17,379 bases of DNA from Methylophaga sp. GTDB taxonomy: Bacteria > Pseudomonadota > Gammaproteobacteria > Nitrosococcales > Methylophagaceae. Each line of letters starts with the position of its first letter. The stretch's first letter is position 1. A program made the translations under genes and the position numbers. The DNA is taken from the NCBI GenBank assembly GCA_014762585.1, contig JABURN010000201.1, forward strand, positions 1 to 17,379, given 5' to 3'. The notes under the pieces are model-generated. The model saw only the letters and a list, made by a program, of their open reading frames with translations, was not told where the DNA came from and ran no database searches. This document shows, one piece after another, positions 13,949 to 17,379 of this stretch.

Positions 13949-15094
13949 TTACCTTTGTTGAATTTCGAGTTGTTCAGTTGAGCCGCTCAGACTGAGCTTG
14001 CCGTTCAAAAAATCTTCCAGCTGTTGTCCAACGATTTCATGGCGCCAGCCCTGTTGAAGTGATGTATCTTCGCCCCTGACCAGGGCTTCAACATCTTTGC
14101 GACTGGCCACAGCTGCTGGCGTAATATTCTGTTCGTCACAGCGCTGACGGAGTAAGGCCATCAGGGCATCAACGACGGCATCCTGCTGGTTGCTTAATGG
14201 GGTTGGGCGTTTGATCACTGGCCATTCAGCTTTCGGTATAGCTTTACCTTTTTCAATCGCTTCCAGAATGGCTTTACCGTGACGGTCAATATCTCTTTGG
14301 TCCAATCCCCGGATCTTTTTCATAGCCTCAGTTGATGCAGGTGCAAATCGGGCCAAATCCAGCATCACATCATCTTTCAACACCCATCTTCTGGGCAGAT
14401 TGTGTTTGACAGCGCGTTGTTCGCGCCAGGCGCCGAGTTGTTGTAATACTGCGAGCTGAGCAGGCTTCAGGCGACCAGCGCCTTTGATGCGAAGCCAGCT
14501 CTTGTTGGGATCTTCCTGGTAGGTTTTGACCGCAGATAAAGCGGCAAAGTCTTCTTTTAGCCAGCTTCTGCGACCGGTCTCAGTCAGCTTGTGATTGAGT
14601 TGATGGTAGAGTGAACGAAGATATCGAACATCGTCAGCTGCATATTCCAGTTGTTCCGATGATAGGGGCCTTTGTCGCCAGTCGGTTCGCGCATGGGCCT
14701 TATCCAGATCTACATTCAGGCATTGCTTCACCAGATTACCGTAGCCGATCTGATCACCATAACCGAGAACAGTCGCCGCGAGTTGGGTATCAAAGACATG
14801 TGCTGGAAGGCTGTCGCGCAGCAGAAAAAATAATTCCAGATCCTGGCGCGCGGCATGAAACACCAGGGTCATGTCCTCACGGTAAAAAAGATCAAGCAGG
14901 GGAGTGAGATCATCAACAGCCAGGGGATCAACGCAGGCGATGATGTCATCATTGGCAACCTGAATCAGGCACAGCTCTGGGTAGTAAGTCTTCTCACGAT
15001 GAAATTCGGTATCAACGGCAAGCCATTGACTGCCAGCAAGCTGCTGACATAAATCTGACAGGCTCTGGCTGTTGTCGACGTACTGAATGGTCAT
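13949..15094 (-). CDS. rnd: Ribonuclease D
   Basis: A 381-residue 3'-5' exoribonuclease that trims tRNA and other stable RNA precursors. The DEDD-type catalytic residues are all visible: Asp28 and Glu30 in VDTEF, Asp85 in HAARQDLE, and Tyr151/Asp155 in YAADD. One HRDC domain is evident from about 213 to 290 (QLAVLQQLGAWREQRA, LPRRWVLKDDVM, IRGLDQRDI) and a second, weaker helical HRDC-like part follows. The length is near that of the Escherichia coli enzyme. ATG 15094 has only a weak AGAG upstream. It is the first of a two-gene unit with the PfkB-family kinase four bases downstream. Confidence 0.96.
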   Translation of the reverse strand: MTIQYVDNSQSLSDLCQQLAGSQWLAVDTEFHREKTYYPELCLIQVANDDIIACVDPLAVDDLTPLLDLFYREDMTLVFHAARQDLELFFLLRDSLPAHVFDTQLAATVLGYGDQIGYGNLVKQCLNVDLDKAHARTDWRQRPLSSEQLEYAADDVRYLRSLYHQLNHKLTETGRRSWLKEDFAALSAVKTYQEDPNKSWLRIKGAGRLKPAQLAVLQQLGAWREQRAVKHNLPRRWVLKDDVMLDLARFAPASTEAMKKIRGLDQRDIDRHGKAILEAIEKGKAIPKAEWPVIKRPTPLSNQQDAVVDALMALLRQRCDEQNITPAAVASRKDVEALVRGEDTSLQQGWRHEIVGQQLEDFLNGKLSLSGSTEQLEIQQR

Positions 15095-15138
15095 TTACTG
15101 CGCTCTGCAAAAGGGACACAGTATAGCCAGTTTAAGTA

Positions 15139-16032
15139 TCAATTCATAACCCGGCTCATTGCCACCACATCGTTGATGGCTGAGACGACGACTCCAGGTT
15201 CATCAAGGTGAATATCATGGCCACTGTGTTTGGCGAATATCTGCTGGCTGATGGGCGACAGTTTCCACAGATCGTGCTGCAGACGCATCCATACCTTTTC
15301 GCGTGATTCAGCAGCTTCACTGCCCATCCATTCGGAACGACCTCGGCTGATAACAATAAGTGGGACTTTCGGGATGTCGTTGTACTGCTTGACCTGCTTA
15401 GCGCTTTCATAGAGAGAGGATATCTCAGCCCTTGCCGCATGGAAGGCGCGCTCTCGCAGCACACGGTGTTTGTTCAGAACCGATTCAGAGTCCTCAAATT
15501 TGGGCAGCACCAGGATATTCCCCTTCCTGTCAAAATGCTTTGGCAGTTTGATATCCAGAATTTCATATTGCTCTTCATGCGACGCATCAACCAGCACCAT
15601 ACCTGCGATTTTGCCCGGGTTCTGAGCAGCAAAAACCCGGATGTTATAGCCGCCGAAAGAGTGACCCACCAAAACATACGGGCCGGGGATATTGGCTTTT
15701 TGGGTAAGCTTTTCTATTTCGTGTGAAATGCGAAGGCTGTTACGAGGCTGCGGGCCGGCATCGCTCCAGCCATAGCCAGGTCTGTCAAATACACAGACAC
15801 GGGTTTCTACCGCAGTGCGGTTCTGAATCTCAAACCAGTCAGTGGAATCATCACCCAGCCCGGCATCTATAATCACAGTGGGTTCGCCTTGGCCGCGGCA
15901 AAGCATATGTATGCTGTAGCCACCCACATCGTAGCGCTTGCCGGGTACGGGTGGAAACTGGTTGGCTTTGGCCGAATTGAGCAGAACTGCTGTAAAAATG
16001 AACAGCAGCAACTGAAGGGTTTTAATGGGCAT
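15139..16032 (-). CDS. Secreted alpha/beta-hydrolase
   Basis: A 297-residue alpha/beta-hydrolase with an N-terminal Sec signal peptide: Lys4, hydrophobic LLLFIFTAVLL, then an AKA cleavage site before Asn24, so it is probably periplasmic or exported. The nucleophile elbow GHSFGG (123-128) carries Ser125. The likely oxyanion region is DAGLGDD (56-62), FDRPGYG (82-88) marks strand 4, and His272 in SGHDIH is the expected catalytic His. The acid is probably the Asp in LVDASHEEQ or a later residue; I cannot fix it. ATG 16032 has GGAG upstream. The substrate is unknown: esterase, peptidase or lactonase are all possible. It stands alone on the minus strand, 44 bases before rnd. Confidence 0.85.
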   Translation of the reverse strand: MPIKTLQLLLFIFTAVLLNSAKANQFPPVPGKRYDVGGYSIHMLCRGQGEPTVIIDAGLGDDSTDWFEIQNRTAVETRVCVFDRPGYGWSDAGPQPRNSLRISHEIEKLTQKANIPGPYVLVGHSFGGYNIRVFAAQNPGKIAGMVLVDASHEEQYEILDIKLPKHFDRKGNILVLPKFEDSESVLNKHRVLRERAFHAARAEISSLYESAKQVKQYNDIPKVPLIVISRGRSEWMGSEAAESREKVWMRLQHDLWKLSPISQQIFAKHSGHDIHLDEPGVVVSAINDVVAMSRVMN

Positions 16033-16113
16033 ACCTGAGCTCCGAACATGCTTACTTGTGTAAGAGTTATCCGTCGCCAGTGAAGTTCCTGTGAAGCCCG
16101 CTTATCTATTGAT

Positions 16114-16350
16114 TTACCGGGAAATTATGGCCTCAATGTCCGACTGGCTGAAAGGCCAGTCCAGTTCATAATTATCTGGAAACTGTACTACTGGAATACG
16201 TATGCCATAGCGCGCCACGAGATCATCATCATCACCTATTTCCTGCAAGGTGATGTCAAGCGGTTCTTTCTCAGCAACATCCAGCAACAGCTCATGTGCC
16301 TGCTCACAGAGATGACAGCCTTGAGTGGTAAACAGAATAATGTGCATCAT
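16114..16350 (-). CDS. Glutaredoxin-like DUF836 protein
   Basis: A 78-residue thioredoxin-fold protein of the glutaredoxin-like DUF836 family. The N-terminal strand HIILFTTQGCHLC carries the redox pair Cys12-His-Leu-Cys15, followed by a helix (EQAHELLLDV) and the cis-Pro segment RIPVVQF typical of the fold. It is likely a cytosolic dithiol redox protein, partner unknown. Its start codon overlaps the moaB stop (ATGA); the second ATG (16347) would place the ribosome site GGA at better distance and cost one residue. A working relation with MoaB is not established. The short size is normal for the family. Confidence 0.88.
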   Translation of the reverse strand: MMHIILFTTQGCHLCEQAHELLLDVAEKEPLDITLQEIGDDDDLVARYGIRIPVVQFPDNYELDWPFSQSDIEAIISR

Positions 16351-16862
16351 TTTTCCAGTAAGCGGGGCATCAACTCGACGAAGTTACAGGGTTTGTGCCG
16401 TTTATCCAGTTGCTCATGGAGAATCTCGTCCCAGCCGGTGCGGCAGGCGCCTGATGAACCCGGTAGACAAAAGATAAAGGTCGCATTAGCAACACCGGCG
16501 ATTGCCCTTGATTGCACAGTGGAAGTCTTAATGACCTGATAGGAGAGATATCGGAACAATTCACCGAAGCCCTCAATTTCCTTATCAAATAAAACCCTGA
16601 CAGCCTCCGGTGTGCCATCACGCCCGGTCAGCCCGGTGCCACCGGTCGTCACGATGGCGTTGATGTCAGGATTGGCAATCCACTGGGAAATGATAGCCCG
16701 TATCTGATAGATATCGTCTGGGACGATTTTCCGTTCAAGCACCTGATGGCCGTCAGCAGTGGCTTTATCTTCAAGCACTTTACCTGAGACATCGTTGTCA
16801 AAGTTTCGACTATCGGATACTGTCAAAATAGCAATATTAACGGGTATGAATTCGGCATTCAT
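16347..16862 (-). CDS. moaB: Molybdenum cofactor protein MoaB
   Basis: A 171-residue MogA/MoaB-type molybdopterin-binding protein, predicted to adenylylate molybdopterin in molybdenum cofactor synthesis. Motifs are ILTVSDSR (12-19), IVTTGGTGLTGRDGTPEAV (70-88, molybdopterin-binding loop), and LPGSSGACRTGWDEIL (133-148). The length agrees with MoaB of Escherichia coli. ATG 16862 has a weak upstream site. It overlaps the downstream glutaredoxin-like gene by four bases and is divergent from the OmpA-family lipoprotein gene. In E. coli MoaB's activity is debated; adenylylation is known for the archaeal homologue. No other molybdenum cofactor gene is in the window. Confidence 0.94.
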   Translation of the reverse strand: MNAEFIPVNIAILTVSDSRNFDNDVSGKVLEDKATADGHQVLERKIVPDDIYQIRAIISQWIANPDINAIVTTGGTGLTGRDGTPEAVRVLFDKEIEGFGELFRYLSYQVIKTSTVQSRAIAGVANATFIFCLPGSSGACRTGWDEILHEQLDKRHKPCNFVELMPRLLEK

Positions 16863-16900
16863 CTATTTGCGTCTCATAAATTGTTCAGCAAACCCAGTAT

Positions 16901-16916
16901 AGTCAGCTACATGACT
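16901..16916. promoter_or_regulatory. Inverted repeat in moaB / lipoprotein divergent region
   Basis: AGTCA-GCTACA-TGACT is a 5-6-5 inverted repeat in the 91-base gap between divergent genes. It lies next to a -10-like TATAGT (16898-16903) that could serve the plus-strand gene. It could be an operator or a chance repeat. Confidence 0.2.
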
Positions 16917-16953
16917 AGGGTCTAGAATGCTTATAAACCAAGGAGGATTCAAA

Positions 16954-17379
16954 ATGAAAAAAATTGTATTAGCGACCTTGATTGCAACCGCGCTCAGTGG
17001 TTGTGCTGCTGATGATCCCAACAAGAGAACCAAAACCGGTGCTGCCGTCGGTGCCGCTGCCGGTGCCTTGCTGGGTTATGCAGTAGATGACGGAACAGGT
17101 GGTGTTGTCGCAGGTGCTGCGGTAGGCGCCCTGGCTGGTGCCGGTGTAGGCCGCTACATGGATAATCAACAGCGTGAGTTTGAACAGGCACTGGCAGATG
17201 AACAGGCTAGAAATGAGCTGAAAATACAGCAACTGGAAAATGAAACGCTGAAAATCGATATTGCCAGTGAAGTCTCTTTCGACTTCGACAGTGCTTCATT
17301 GAAATCGGCATTTACCCCGACCTTGAATAAAGTAGCCGATGTTTTGCAACGCTATCCCAAAACAGTGATCCATGTTGTG
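16954..17379 (+). CDS. OmpA-family lipoprotein with glycine zipper (3' end outside window)
   Basis: A partial gene of 142 codons running off the window. It begins with a lipoprotein signal and lipobox LSGC (Cys17). Next comes a glycine-zipper segment (GAAVGAAAGALLGY and VVAGAAVGALAGAGVG, about 29-67), a charged helical linker (QQREFEQALADEQARN), and the start of an OmpA C-terminal peptidoglycan-binding domain (VSFDFDSASLKS, about 107-118). This is the YiaD-type layout: an outer-membrane lipoprotein expected to bind peptidoglycan. The ribosome site AAGGAGG (16940-16946) seven bases before the ATG is the strongest in the window, suggesting abundant expression. The rest of the OmpA domain is not visible. 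Confidence 0.92.
   Translation, partial: MKKIVLATLIATALSGCAADDPNKRTKTGAAVGAAAGALLGYAVDDGTGGVVAGAAVGALAGAGVGRYMDNQQREFEQALADEQARNELKIQQLENETLKIDIASEVSFDFDSASLKSAFTPTLNKVADVLQRYPKTVIHVV

Noticed and set aside
16051..16064. CTTAC-TTGT-GTAAG hairpin upstream of the secreted hydrolase
   Set aside because: The five-base stem is too short to tell from chance and has no T run.
16932..16937. TATAAA as -10 box for the OmpA-family lipoprotein gene
   Set aside because: Transcription would begin inside the ribosome binding site at 16940-16946, so the leader would lack a usable site.

Overview
The window looks like chromosomal DNA from a gammaproteobacterium. Gene content (KatG, a CysI-type reductase followed by a DUF934 gene, ApaH, RibH-NusB-ThiL-PgpA, RNase D, MoaB) and a type IV pilus minor-pilin locus of the Pseudomonas kind support this. 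The combination fits a marine or methylotrophic lineage such as Methylophaga or a relative, but that assignment is inference. Coding density is high, with many start/stop overlaps and several convergent gene ends that touch or overlap.

Layout. 1-660: the 3' end of katG (catalase-peroxidase), a hairpin, a strong intrinsic terminator, and a tiny lipoprotein gene beginning 12 nt after that terminator. 651-1608 (minus): a coupled pair, a DUF3465 membrane-anchored protein followed by a hypoxanthine (deoxyinosine) DNA glycosylase. 1609-1896: a divergent regulatory region. 1897-4899 (plus): cysI, a DUF934 gene and apaH (sulfite reduction, then Ap4A hydrolysis). 4973-7436 (plus): ribH-nusB-thiL-pgpA, a compact housekeeping run (riboflavin, transcription antitermination, thiamine diphosphate, phosphatidylglycerol).

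7514-13054: the most distinctive part. Six genes encode class III (prepilin-type) signal peptides: fimT (plus), pilE (minus, convergent with fimT), then fimU-pilW-pilX-pilV (plus). Together they look like a minor-pilin set for priming and tipping a type IV pilus, plus a FimT-like protein carrying a C-terminal Arg-x-Arg motif of the kind linked to DNA binding in natural transformation. A near-perfect CRP/Vfr palindrome lies between the divergent pilE and fimU. No pilY1 or pilY2 lies in the locus. Instead, PilX (426 aa) and PilV (672 aa) are much longer than usual, and PilV carries a Cys/His-rich cluster. This is my main candidate for an under-described arrangement.

13051-16862 (minus): a PfkB-family (adenosine kinase-like) kinase behind RNase D, a secreted alpha/beta hydrolase, and moaB overlapping a small glutaredoxin-like gene. 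16954 to the end (plus): the 5' part of an OmpA-family lipoprotein gene, cut by the window edge. I saw no tRNA, rRNA, CRISPR array, insertion sequence or phage gene.
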